The position numbers and the translations under genes were made by a program. 64,000 bases of DNA from Sinonovacula constricta. Taxonomy: Eukaryota; Mollusca; Bivalvia; Cardiida; Solecurtidae. The stretch covers positions 16,016,235 through 16,080,234 of the forward strand of contig CM017564.1 in the NCBI GenBank assembly GCA_007844125.1, in the 5' to 3' direction. Below, one piece after another: positions 22,610 to 33,836 of the stretch. The notes beneath the pieces were generated by a model. It saw only the letters and a program-made list of their open reading frames with translations. It was not told the DNA's origin and did not search any database. How positions within the stretch are numbered: the first letter of the stretch is position 1; every line of letters begins with the position of its first letter.

Positions 22610-24250
22610 ATGTGAATGGTGGACATAGAACTCAAGGACATGAACATGGGGATAAATGACATGAACATGGGGATACAGAACACGGACATAGCAATGAAGA
22701 ACACCGACATGGTGATACAGGACACCGACATGGTGATACAGGACACCGACATGGTGATACAGGACACGGGCATGGTGATACATGACACGGACATGGCGAG
22801 ACATGACACGGACATGATGGTACTTGTCACGGACATTGGGAAATAGGGCATGGGCATTGTGATACAGGACACGGACATGGCGATACAGGACACGGGCATG
22901 GGGATACATGACACGGACATGGGGATACATGACACGGACATGGAGATACATGACACGGACATGGCGATACAGGACACGGGCATGGGGATACAGGACATGA
23001 ACATGGGGATAATGACATCAACATGGGGATACAGAACACGGACATGGTGATACAGGACACGGGCATGGGGATAAAGGACAAAGACATAGCGATACATGAC
23101 ACGGACATGGCGAGACATGACACGGACATGGCGAGACATGACACGGACATGGGGATACATGACACGGACATGGGGATACATGACACGGACATGGGGATAC
23201 ATGACACGGACATGGGGATACATGACACGGACATGGGGATACATGACACGGACATGGCGAGACATGACACGGACATGAGGATACATGACACGGACATGGA
23301 GATACATGACACGGACATGGAGATACATGACACGGACATGGGGATACAGGACACGGACATGGGGATACATGACACGGACATGGCGAGACATGACACGGAC
23401 ATGGGGATACATGACACGGACATGGGGATACATGACACGGACATGGTTATACAAGACACGGGCATGGTGATATAAGACACGGACATGTTAATACAATACA
23501 AAGACATGTGATTCATGACACCGACATGGCGAGACATGACAAAGACATAGCGATACATGACATGGACATGGGGATACTTGTCTCGGACATGGGGATACAG
23601 GGCACGGACAAGATGATACAGGACACGGGCATGGGGATACAGGGCACGGACATGGCGATACAGGACACGGACATGGGGATACATGGCACGGACATGGCGA
23701 TACAGGACACGGACATGAGGATACAAGACACGGACAAGGGGATACAGGGCACGGACATGAGGATACAAGACACGGACATGGCGATACAGGACACGGACAT
23801 GAGGATACAAGACACGGACATGGGGATACAGGGCACGGACATGAGCATACAGGACACGGGCATGGGGATACAGGTCCGGACATGGCGATACAGGACACGG
23901 ATATGGGAATACAGAGCACGGACATGAGGATACAAGACTCGGACATGGAGATACAGGACACGGACATGAGGATACAGGACACAGACATGGCGATACATGA
24001 CAGGGACATGGGAATACAAGGCACGGACATGAGGATTCAAGACACGGACATGGCGAGACATGACTCGGACATGGTGATACAGGACACGGGCATGAGGATA
24101 CATGACACGGACATGGGAATACAGGGCACGGACATGAGGATACATGACACGGACATGGGGGTACAGGCCACGGACATGGGAATACAGACAACGGACATGG
24201 GTTTACAGGACACGGACATTGGATTACAGGACACGGACGTCGCAAACATA
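22610..24250. repeat. 21-bp minisatellite array
   Basis: About 75-80 units of 21 bp, consensus GGACATGGGGATACATGACAC, with variants in GGGG/GGCG/GGTG/GAGG and CATGACAC/CAGGACAC/CAGGGCAC. Because 21 is a multiple of three, several frames stay open for hundreds of codons on both strands (up to 476 codons on minus, repeats of the type VSCIPMS; on plus MGIHDTD). There are no start contexts, domains or splice signals, so these are repeat artefacts. The centre (about 23100-23460) is the most homogeneous part. Confidence 0.95.
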
Positions 24251-24261
24251 GATACATGACA

Positions 24262-25135
24262 TAACCACGGATATGAACTCTGGTGCGGCTTTTTTATGTA
24301 CAATAATTATGTAAAGGTGTATAAACCTTCATGAACAGGATTTGTATTAATTAAAAATAATAATATTGCATCCCAGTAAACAAGAATTTTACCAATTAAG
24401 TTGTAGATATTGATTTTTACTTCATATTCGTAGTCCTTTATATCCACGTGCAATATTTATGTAAAGGCATCTACACCTTCATTATAGGGAGTTTTGTTAA
24501 TTAAAAATGATAACATTGCATCAAAGTAAACAAGAATATTACAGATGTAGATAAACATTTTTAACGTTCATACCCGTACCCCACGTGACCACGGTTATGA
24601 ACTCTGGTGCGGCTTTATTCATATACAATAATTATGTAAAGGCGCGTATACTTTCATGAAAGGGGTTTCATTAATTAAAATTAAGAATGTTGTATCAAAG
24701 TAAATAAGAATATTACAAATTAATTTGTAGATAATGATATATCCGTACCCCCACCCCCATGTTTACGATCCATATGAATTGTGGTGCGGCTATATTTATA
24801 TGCAATAATTATGTAGATAAGATAAGCATACTATCATTAAAGTTGCTAAATAAATTAAAAATGATTATATTACATACAACTTTACATAAATATAACAAAC
24901 AATGCTGTAGTTTGCAATTTCAATGTTCATACCCGTACCCTTAGTGTCCACGGATATGAACTCACATATAGATGTATACATAAAGATCTATATTTTTGAC
25001 TATATCTATCTAATTATTAGAATATTTAATCTAAATTATTTCATATACCACCAAATACATAAAAGGACATATAAACACGGAAAAATCTCGTAATATTGAT
25101 TTTACATTCATATCCGTACTCCAGATTCTTATCCG
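24262..25135 (+). repeat. Subterminal ~170-bp tandem repeats of the TIR element
   Basis: About five diverged units starting near 24262, 24445, 24590, 24755 and 24950. Head words are CCACGGATATGAACTCTGGT and GTGCGGCT. Internal words are AATAATTATGTAAAGG, CTTCATGAA, TTAATTAAAAAT and AAAGTAAACAAGAATATTAC. Each unit closes with a form of TTCATATCCGTACCC. The units lie between the minisatellite and the right terminal repeat, a position where transposase-binding sites often cluster in DNA transposons. Confidence 0.75.
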
Positions 25136-25937
25136 CGGATATGAATTAAGATCCGGTAATTAGTCATACCGTAAAAATGATGGGCGAGGTTATGCAAATG
25201 TGTCGCAAATGCGTGAGGTCTAAGCGACCTGAAAGACGTGAGAAATAGTCAATTCGGCAAGACACGGGTGTTATTCTTTTACTAACGTGCGAAAGTTAAA
25301 CAGCAGAAAGTATGGAAGGGGATATCCGCCAATATTCAATTTCTAATTTACAAATTACAACACTGCACATGCTTAAATTTGCTATTTATTTGCACAAACA
25401 CGTTCGTTTTTTCATGTATCTAATTCACATGTTTCGTATAGTCACACATTTTATGTTCGCTTACAATTAACAAGTTACAAATCTCAAAGTCACAATTTTC
25501 AAGTCACAAATTACTAATGTACAAGTTAAGAATTGACAACACGCAGACGCTAGGAGGCGGTACCACCTAAATATAGACGTCACTAAGCCAACAATGGAAC
25601 GGAATATCATAAGTTAAAAAAGAACGGAATCATAGATGATTCTTCAAAGAAGATAGCCTACAATAGAAAACAGCCAACGTTATTTGGCGTCAAATTGAAC
25701 GCGTCATCTTTTAACAAAAGTAATAAATAATGTATATATTAAAAGTCTGCAAGTAATTTTACTATATAAGTCTGTTTTCTTAAAACTACATCCAATCAAA
25801 TTTAATATACGTATCGGACGTTTCCAAAAGAACATACCATCTCATTCGCATTCGGATTTGTTTACAATGCAATGCCATGGAACTGAACTACATCAACAAG
25901 GGTACGTGATGTAGTTAGTATGCCTTCCCCAGAGTCA

Positions 25938-26145
25938 GGTGTCCATGTAGCTTAGTTACTAGAGCACCTGCCCCAACAGCAGCAGGTCTTGGGTTCGAAC
26001 CGCCCTCAGTAATGGGATTTTCCCAGCTTTTTTAGTCGCGTCAGAGGGGGGTTCTTCAGAGAACCATATGGAGCAGGAACAGGCTAGGTACTGGTGGTTT
26101 TGTCGAGCTGATGCCTGGCTAAAAATATGCAAGGTTAAAAGCTCC
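25938..26145 (+). mobile_element. tRNA-derived SINE (family 2), copy 1
   Basis: The tRNA-like head has an A box (ATGTAGCTTAGTTACTAGAG) and a B box (TTGGGTTCGAACC). The body contains GGGATTTTCCCAGC. It ends directly against a second copy at 26146, giving a head-to-tail dimer. Confidence 0.7.
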
Positions 26146-26340
26146 CTGCCCAGGTAGACCAGGTGGTAGAGCACCTGATTACAGAGGTCTTGGGTTCGAA
26201 CTCAGTACTGTGTACCGGTAACGGAATTTTGCCAGCTCTGATCACTTCGGTTAAATCAGGATGTATGCAGTTAAATGAAAGCGGGTGTGACCATAGAGGT
26301 TGAAAGGGGAGGGGCGGGGATGTAGGGTATGTCAGACTTG
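26146..26340 (+). mobile_element. tRNA-derived SINE (family 2), copy 2
   Basis: Head GTAGACCAGGTGGTAGAGCA (A box) and CTTGGGTTCGAACTC (B box), followed by GGAATTTTGCCAGC as in copy 1. The two copies share AGAGCACCTG and AGGTCTTGGGTTCGAAC exactly. Confidence 0.7.
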
Positions 26341-27005
26341 AGAGATAAAAATATACGAACAACATTTGAACCGTTTCATACATAAATTTAGTAGTCATAT
26401 CATGATCACAAGTTAAGTACAGAATAATATCCCTAAAACTGTATAGCACAAAAAATAAAACATTTGTCTGATTCTGTCGGTAAAAAACTCACAACTTGAA
26501 AGTACAGGCGAACGCGGACCAGTTCAAACGGTACATTCTATTTATAGATGGACATTTCCGTGTTAGAAGCGCCCCCTTGCATCCTAATGTTGAACTGGTG
26601 TTATGCAGTGTACATTTTACATTAGGGATTTACGCCACTATATTAGTAACTTGTAAATTAGATTCTAGAAATGTAAACTGTATTCGTGATTTTCGCCCCG
26701 CGATTTGTAACTTGTAAATTGTATATGCGGGAAATGTGAAATTTTTCAAATGTGATTTTAAGATGTGAACATTTTCATGTGATATATAAAGGTTAAGATG
26801 TAATTAGATAGCGATATTTAGCATGCGCGGTGTTGCAATTTACAAATTGAAATTTGAAGTGTCAAATCCGTGTATTGAAAGTTAGAGATAGTAATTAGAA
26901 TATTGGCGGATATCCCCTTACATAAAAAAGGAATTTCGCGAAAAGGGATTTGTTTTGATCGCTGTGTAAGCAAACAATGACTCATTATCAAATTGTTGTT
27001 ATAAT

Positions 27006-27289
27006 CAGGGGCGGATCCAGGATTTCAGAATAGGGGGGGCCGAGGGAGTAACATTCGGCAGCAGGCCGGAGCTGATCGCGCCGCAGGCGCAAAATCCGCG
27101 GCGGGGGGTCTGGAGGGGGCTCCCCCAGAAAATTTTGAATTCTAGATGCGCTGAGATGCGATTTCCAAGCATCTGTGGGGCATAATTTCCTTATCACTTT
27201 TAAGGGCAAATACTTTTTTTTTGTTGGTCGTCGAAAAATAGGGGGGGGGGGGGGGGCGGCCCATTCGGCCCCCTCTGGATCCGCCCCTG
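27006..27289. mobile_element. MITE with CAGGGGCGGATCCAG termini
   Basis: A 284-bp element. Left end CAGGGGCGGATCCAGGA, right end TCTGGATCCGCCCCTG, inverted with one mismatch. ATAAT flanks both sides (27001-27005 and 27290-27294), a possible short target duplication. It contains a G17-18 homopolymer near 27241 and GC-rich CCGCGGCGGGGGG. Termini of this kind are widespread in animal hAT-like MITEs (from memory). A decayed relative may exist at 29108-29150. Confidence 0.75.
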
Positions 27290-27294
27290 ATAAT

Positions 27295-27960
27295 TATGTT
27301 ACAATTAACGTATTCATTTGTTCCGACTTAAAAATTAGTTGGTGTTTAAGGCCATCTTTGTGTATTACAGAAAAATAAACTCCTTTTCGCACTTATCCGT
27401 CGAACGAAAAGGAGGCGAAGAGCTGCTAATAATTTTCTTGTACAAGATGCTTTAAGGATTAATTTTGGTGAAAACTTGTAAAAAAAAAGATCTATCTACC
27501 TGATGTGTGATATGTGTTTGAAGTTGTATTTTCACATCAATCCCGTCTTTGAAGCGCCTTATGTAAAACAATATAGATGACGCTCTCTTCTTCAAATCGC
27601 CTTTTCTAATATTTTTAGTAATTCTTAGACCTGATCTAATATGAATTCGGTTAACTGTTATTGACAGATTACGAGAGGGGCAAAATGAATCAACGCAATA
27701 GTTATACCAAGTGTATCACAAGATATTCACGGCTCCTTCTTTCGCTCTTCTGGAAATGGCGATAAGGAGTGTTATAGGTTTAATAAACACTACTTCTACT
27801 ACTTTATAGTAGTTCTAAGACCTGATATTGTTCTCTTTTTAATAATTTAGATATAGTATAAAATTCGACACACACATACACACAAAACATTTATTTTAAT
27901 TTTACACCTTTTGCTCAAAGAAAAATTGCGAAAATGAGTTTCATTGGTTAAAAAATAACT
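27295..27960. other. Non-coding, no gene seen
   Basis: Contains one hairpin (CTCCTTTTCG at about 27380 and CGAAAAGGAG at about 27404) and two loosely similar blocks ending in AGACCTGATCTAAT and AGACCTGATATTGT (27627 and 27820). Nothing else was recognised. Confidence 0.45.
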
Positions 27961-27961
27961 A

Positions 27962-28030
27962 AACCCGTGATCGAACCCGGGGCCTGCCTAACCTAGAGCC
28001 GACGCCCTACCGATTGCGTTACATGATCGG
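27962..28030 (-). tRNA. tRNA-like sequence (SINE head or tRNA pseudogene)
   Basis: On the minus strand it runs from CCCGATCATG to GTTCGATCACGGG, with an A box (GTAACGCAATCGGTAGGG) and a B box (CGGGTTCGATCAC). The length is near that of a tRNA, and a T-arm is plausible (CCCCG/CGGG). The acceptor stem pairs only partly (CCCG/CGGG) and no clean anticodon loop was found. It is more likely a pseudogene or SINE fragment than a working tRNA. Confidence 0.4.
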
Positions 28031-29032
28031 GAACACAAATGGACGGACTGGTGTACAATAATCCAGAAAGAAAGATAAGTACATATACTATTGTAATGAA
28101 TTCAGCTAGGAACACAAGTGGACAGACTACTGTAGACGAATCCACCAGGAAAGATCAGTGCACAAGTGGACAGACTGGTGTACAGGCATCCAACAAGAAC
28201 GATAAGTAGACGGACTACTGTTGATGAATCCAGCTAGGAACTCAAGAGGTCAGACTACTGTTCACAAATCCAGTAAGAAAGATAAGTAGACAGACTATTG
28301 TACAGGAATCCAGCTAGGAACTCAAGAGGTCAGACTACTGTTCACAAATCCAGTAAGAAAGATAAGTAGACAGACTATTGTACAGGAATCCAGCTAAGAA
28401 CACAAGTGGACAGACTACTGTTCACGAATATAGCTAGAACGTTAAGTAGACAGACAACTGTACATGAATCCAGGTAGGAACACATGTAGACAGACTCGTG
28501 TACATTAAACCAGCTAGAAACACAAGTGGATAGACTCGTGTACATTAAACCAGCTAGAAACACAAGTGGATAGACTCGTGTACATTAAACCAGCTAGAAA
28601 CACAAGTGGACAGACAACTGTACGTGAATCCAGCCAAAAACACATGTGGACAGACTAATGTACATGAATTCAGGTAGGAACACAATTAGACAGACTGATG
28701 TACATTAATCCAGCTAAGAACACAATTGGACAGACTACTGTACACGAATGCAGCAAGAAAGATAATTAGACAGACTATTCTACATTAATCCAGCTAGGAA
28801 CACACGTTCGCAGACTACAGTACATGAATCACGCTAGCGACACAAGTGGATAGGCTATTGTACATGAACCCATCAATGAACACAAGAGGGCAGGCTATCG
28901 GACATTAATCCAGCTAGGAACACAAATGGACAGACTACTGTTTACGAATTCAGCAAGAAAGATAAGTCAACAGACTATTGTACATGAATCCAGGTAGGAA
29001 CACAAATGGACAAACTATTGTACATTAATCCT
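28031..29032. repeat. 40-bp tandem array with 80-bp higher-order pattern
   Basis: About 25 units of 40 bp: a core of GAATCCAGCTAGGAACACAA and GTGGACAGACTACTGTACAT. A second unit type carries AGAAAGATAAGTAGACAG in place of AGGAACACAAGTGGACAG. The two types alternate in part of the array (28080-28400 and 28730-29000), giving an 80-bp dimer. A local triplication of a CTCGTGTACATTAAACCAGC variant lies at 28495-28600. Confidence 0.9.
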
Positions 29033-30730
29033 ACAATTCCGTTGTAGGGCCTTTAATTTATTTTCTGCAACGTCTCAATTCTGTGTCACCCTTATATCTT
29101 AAGAGAATGGGCGGATCTGGAGGGGGGTGGGGGAGGATCCCCTCCCCCTGAAATTGTCAAAAATACATGCCATGAGGTATTTTCCATTTCAGGGTGTGTC
29201 ACGTCTTTATGCCACTAGTAGCATTGTTGTCATATATGTGTCCAGTGTTACAGATAAGACGAGTAAGCACTCTTTACACGTCTAAAATGGCTTCAAAACG
29301 CAATGAAGTTAATGAATTGTGCATCGTAAGTTAGGCCGACATTCTAAATAATTCAGGTCCTTGATTCGACGTTATATACATACAGCAAAGGGAAATAATA
29401 GGAGTACGCGCACTTTGTCATACTGGTTATTAAACTTGTCCTAAAAGGTGTACATTTGGTGCATCATACTTGTCAAAGAGCACGACCACCACCTCTGGAG
29501 CTCGGTCAATAAGGACACTCTGCCCCCACCCCACAAGAACCAATCCCGGATTGATATTGGTGTGTGCTCATGCATTTGCGCGTTTTATGTTTGCTGTCTA
29601 TTTGTTTGTTGTTTGTTCTTCTGTGTTGTGGTATGAAAGTCACGTGTGCTATAACGTGGTGATAATGACACTTTCTCTAAGGGACATAATTCGTATTCGT
29701 CAATTTATAGAATCTCTTGTTTAAAAGGATTGTCTGTCTTGTATTGAATTTTGCAGACTGGCCGTTCTAAGGCGGTAACTGTTTTAAACAATATCTCCTC
29801 GCAGTTGTAACTTTTATATTTATATTTGTCATATGTTGCTATGCTCATAGAATCGTCTTAAATTTTCGTTTTTATAGCATTGAGCCAAGATATTCTGCTA
29901 GTGATGTTTGTTTCTCCATTCGTTTTGTTTATTTTTTCCTAACCAACATTACTATTCTGGGCGGAGTTACTTATCTACTAAACTATGTATCCTGCAAAAC
30001 TCTTTTGACCTTGTCATACTTTTTATTATTGGGCGGTCTGGGCCTGATCGACCAGATGTAATAAGCTGAGGATGGACAATGCATTATAACATGGTAATTT
30101 TTGGCTAGATCATATATAGATTGTACAATTTACGCGTTATAGTATTTACCTACATGTTGGCCTAAAGCTATGAACTTGTTTATTTTTCCGAGTGTTAAAA
30201 GGGTGCCCGAATACAGGTACATGGTAAGGGCGTGGGTTCTAGTCCATACAGGGGCGATAACCATCACTTGGCGATGTCTTGAAGCTGATCTTCATTACAA
30301 AAGAAAATTAGTAGTTCAGCAAATGTCCGTGTCCCCTACCAATCTTCAATCAGAGTTGTCGTTCAAACCTCACTATAACACATGTGGCTATGGGCTCAAT
30401 GACAAAAACCTTGTCAAAACGGACAAACGATATTCAACCAATACCGAATTTGATTTTAAAGACCATAACCATAGTATATATGTATTACATATATATTAAA
30501 TTATCGTAGAGCGTCATAAATAAACAAATGTACTTATTATTATTGGAACTGTTTTCTTGTCTAATTACACAGATGGAATAATCACGCAGATTTATCCAAG
30601 CACTTTCTGAGTCGATCACAGACGTGAATGGAAGCTGATGTGCAAGAGAGTGGTCTCTTACACGCAACGTTACTTTTGGTTCAGTTTTCTATGTATAACC
30701 AATGTCAAGTACACACGGTATTAAAAACGA
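29033..30730. other. Non-coding, remnants only
   Basis: Holds a MITE-like phrase at 29108-29150 (GGGCGGATCTGGAGG), a short piece of the ~245-bp interspersed repeat near 29755-29792 (CCGTTCTAAGGCGGTAACTG), and a weak tRNA-like phrase near 30215-30260 (GGTACATGGTAAGGGCG, GGGTTCTAGTCC). A 109-codon frame at 30170-30499 runs through the last of these and is not convincing as a gene. Confidence 0.45.
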
Positions 30731-30734
30731 AAGT

Positions 30735-30975
30735 ACACAGGCTGTGAATAAGAATATATGACAAAGTCCTATGAGCATTTCAACATATACTAAAACTTGA
30801 AAAGGCACAGGACAAAGGAATTCATATGCAAGCCAAACGTAAAAGTACGAACAAATCTGTGAAGAGCCATTCAAAAAAAGAGCAAACCCATCAGTTACCG
30901 CAGTAGAACGGTCAGTCGGCAAAAGTGACCGACTGGGGTGCTTAAACCAGGTTTACAGAGATCTAACCTCTCAAA
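30735..30975 (+). repeat. ~245-bp interspersed repeat, full-length copy
   Basis: Runs from AAGAATATATGACAAAGTCC to TACAGAGATCTAACCTC and matches 44525-44772 along its length, including GCATTTCAACATATACTAAA, ATATGCAAGCCAAACG and GACCGACTGGGGTGCTTAAA. Non-coding. Class unknown; no A/B boxes were convincing. Confidence 0.75.
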
Positions 30976-31063
30976 CGCTAACCATATGCTGGACAGGTAG
31001 TATAGTAGGATACTTGATTAATTAAGTCATCAAAAGAGCAGTTGATGACCAGGTCATACTTAC

Positions 31064-31243
31064 ACGTTCCATGAGTTTTTAAGGCCAGCATGAATTGGAC
31101 ATTTCTGCATCTCACAAGGCCCATACTATACACGATGCCTTCATAAGCTAAAAGTATGAAGCGAACCGCCACCAACCAAAACCGGGCAGTTTGCAACGTG
31201 GTATTGAAATAAACATGCTTGTAGTCAGGCGTCCCAGGGGTCC
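31064..31243 (-). CDS. Isolated candidate internal exon, transmembrane-like
   Basis: A 180-bp frame bounded on the minus strand by an acceptor (TTATATTTGCAG) and a strong donor (GTAAGT), symmetric phase 1-1. It stands out from its AT-rich surroundings by higher GC. It encodes about 60 residues with a hydrophobic segment (FWLVAVRFILLAYEGIVYSM) preceded by DYKHVYFNTT and followed by GLVRCRNVQF. The FW-x-V-x6-10 hydrophobic layout is loosely reminiscent of the C-terminal membrane region of anoctamins, but this is a weak impression. No neighbouring exons could be identified, so it may be part of a large-intron gene or an orphan exon. Confidence 0.35.
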
Positions 31244-31374
31244 CTGCAAATATAAATACTGTTGACAGTTTTTTAATTTTCAATGTGTTTTCTGCGCTAA
31301 TGAATGTTATTATTTTGATATTTAGGAAACAAGTAAGGTTTTATATTAAAGTTAATTTTGTTGAATTTATTTTA

Positions 31375-31810
31375 TTACACCTAATTACCAACTCACCTTG
31401 TCACCAAGGCACAATGTCTCCACCTATCACATATACCTTATAACCAACCATTCAACAAGGCACAATATCTCAATCTATCACATACACCTTATTACCAACC
31501 CATCTTGTCATTATGGCACAATGTATCAACCTATCACAAGGACCTCATGACCCAAACCCATCTTGCTCGATGTGTCGTGTCAATCCATATTGTCAACATG
31601 AATACACTATTTTAGCAAATCATGTCTTCAGCGACTTATTGTGTTGGCCAGTCGTGTTACATAGAACAGAATGGGTCACCCAATCGTGTCACATGGCAAT
31701 GCAATGTGTTAAGCCATCTTATAACCAGTGCATATTGTGTGAGTCAACCTTATCACCAGGGACACACTGTGTCAATCTAGCTAGTTACCAGGGGCACAAT
31801 GTGACATCAT
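31375..31810 (+). repeat. Diverged ~57-bp tandem repeats
   Basis: Three clear units (31385-31545) with words CACCTTGTCACCAAGGCACA, ATGTCTCCACCTATCACATA and TACCTTATAACCAACC. Weaker echoes continue to about 31810 (CACTGTGTCAATCTAG, GGGCACAATGTG). The 114-codon open frame at 31513-31857 lies in this decayed array and is not taken as a gene. Confidence 0.6.
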
Positions 31811-31987
31811 ATAATGACAATTATATGGTCGGAACATATTGTGTTGTGTTCAAATGAGAACTTTTCTTTTAAGTGTAATTTTAAGCTTCAACAATACCTT
31901 CAGTTATTAGACTGTCGGTCGTCATGAATAAGTTATGACAATATTGCGAAAAAACAACGTACTACATTTACTCCACTTCCTTAACTA

Positions 31988-33836
31988 AACTTGCTTAACC
32001 GCCATACCTTGGCCCCACGAACTTAATCACACTACCTTAACCGCCATACCTTGGCCGCACGAACTTAATCACACTACCTTAACCGCCATACCTTGGCCCC
32101 ACGAACTTAATCACACTACCTTAACCGCCATACCTTGGCCCCACGAACTTAATCACACTACCTTAACCGCCATACCTTGGCCCCACGAACTTAATCACAC
32201 TACCTTAACCGCCATACCTTGGCCCCACGAACTTAATCACACTACCTTAACCGCCATACCTTGGCCCCACGAACTTAATCACACTACCTTAACCGCCATA
32301 CCTTGGCCCCACGAACTTAATCACACTACCTTAACCGCCATACCTTGGCCGCACGAACTTAATCACACTACCTTAACCGCCATACCTTGGCCCCACTAAC
32401 TTAATCACACTACCTTAACAGCCATACCTTGGCCCCACTATCTGAATCACACTACCTTAACCGCCATACCTTGGCCCCACGAACTTAATCACACTACCTT
32501 AACCACCATACCTTGGCCCCACGAACTTAATCACACTACCTTAACCGCCATACCTTGGCCCCACGAACTTAATCACACTACCTTAACCGCCATACCTTGG
32601 CCCCACGAACTTAATCACACTACCTTAACCGCCATACCTTGGCCCCACTAACTTAATCACACTACCTTAACCGCCATACCTTGGCCCCACGAACTTAATC
32701 ACACTACCTTAACCGCCATACCTTGGCCCCACTAACTTAATCACACTACCTTAACCGCCATAACTTGGCCACACTAACTTAATCACACTACCTTAACCGC
32801 CATACCTTGGCCCCACTATCTGAATCACACTACCTTAATCGCCATACCTTGGCCCCACTAACTGAATCACACTACCTTAACAGCCATACCTTGGCCCCAC
32901 GAACTTAATCACACTACCTTAACCGCCATACCTTGGCCCCACTAACTTAATCACACTACCTTAACCGCCATACCTTGGCCCCACTAACTGAATCACACCA
33001 CCTTAACCGCCATACCTTGGCCCCACTAACTTAATCACACTACCTTAACCGCCATACCTTGGCCCCACTAACTTAATCACACTACCTTAACCGCCATACC
33101 TTGGCCCCACTAACTGAATCACACTACCTTAACCGCCATACCTTGGCCCCACTAACTTAATCACACTAACTTAACCGCCATACCTTGGCCCCACTATCTG
33201 AATCACACTACCGTAACCGCCATACCTTGGCCCCACTAACTGAATCACACTACCTTAACCGCCATACCTTGGCCCCACTAACTTAATCACACTAACTTAA
33301 CCGCCATACCTTGGCCCCACTATCTGAATCACACTACCTTAACCGCCATACCTTGGCCCCACTAACTTAATCACACTACCTTAACCGCCATACCTTGGCC
33401 CCACTAACTGAATCACACTACCTTAACCGCCATACCTTGGCCCCACTAACTTAATCACACTAACTTAACCGCCATACCTTGGCCCCACTATCTGAATCAC
33501 ACTACCTTAACCGCCATACCTTGGCCCCACTATCTGAATCACACTACCTTAACCGCCATACCTTGGCCCCACTAACTGAATCACACTACCTTAACCGCCA
33601 TACCTTGGCCCCACTAACTTAATCACACTAACTTAACCGCCATACCTTGGCCCCACTATCTGAATCACACCACCTTAACCGCCATACCTTGGCCCCACTA
33701 ACTGAATCACACTACCTTAACCGCCATACCTTGGCCCCACTAACTTAATCACACTAACTTAACCGCCATACCTTGGCCCCACTAACTTAATCACAATAAC
33801 TTAACCGCCATACCTTGGCCCCACTAACTTAAACTG
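31988..33836. repeat. 42-bp tandem array (~44 units)
   Basis: The unit is CCTTAACCGCCATACCTTGG plus CCCCACGAACTTAATCACACTA. The left part is almost uniform (CGAACTTA variant). From about 32640 onward CTAACTTA, CTATCTGA and CTAACTGA variants appear, often in a recurring three-unit order (126 bp). Internal TAA codons prevent long frames. The array abuts an LINE fragment directly at 33837. Confidence 0.95.

Larger units (their letters stand above)
20730..25240. mobile_element. 4.5-kb element with long imperfect terminal inverted repeats
   Basis: The left end (about 20730-20880) and the right end (about 25075-25240) are inverted copies. Matching blocks include TTCGCTTAGAGCTCACGC against the complement of GCGTGAGGTCTAAGCGAC, CATTTGCATAAT against ATTATGCAAATG-type sequence, GGTATGACTATTTACCGGAT against the complement of ATCCGGTAATTAGTCATACC, and GTACGGATATGAA. 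The interior carries AT-rich DNA, a 21-bp minisatellite (22610-24250) and four to five subterminal repeats (24262-25135). No transposase is seen. I infer a non-autonomous foldback or TIR transposon that amplified internal satellites. The class is unknown and target duplications were not resolved. Confidence 0.6.
25316..26919. mobile_element. 1.6-kb inverted-repeat element next to the 4.5-kb element
   Basis: The ends are inverted: AAGGGGATATCCGCCAATAT at 25316 matches the complement of ATATTGGCGGATATCCCCTT ending at 26919. The similarity resumes about 20 bp further in (AATTTACAAATTACAACACTGCACATGC against GCATGCGCGGTGTTGCAATTTACAAATT, given here in two separate arms). Both subterminal regions are rich in ACAAGT/ACAAATT words. 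No transposase is present. Two tRNA-type SINEs lie inside (25938-26340), so the element is older than these insertions. Target duplication was not clear. Confidence 0.7.

Noticed and set aside
22827..24257. 476-codon minus-strand open frame (VSCIPMS / CPCPVSP repeats)
   Set aside because: The frame exists only because the 21-bp satellite has a period divisible by three and no stop in that phase; equivalent frames are open on the opposite strand. No domain, signal peptide or splice context.
27962..28030. Functional tRNA gene
   Set aside because: A and B boxes are present but the acceptor stem pairs poorly and no anticodon loop is clear; annotated as tRNA-like only.
31513..31857. 114-codon plus frame
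   Set aside because: Lies in decayed 57-bp repeats; composition follows the repeat.
28031..33836. CRISPR-like appearance of regularly spaced repeats
   Set aside because: Units are contiguous with no unique spacers, and the window is clearly eukaryotic; these are minisatellites.
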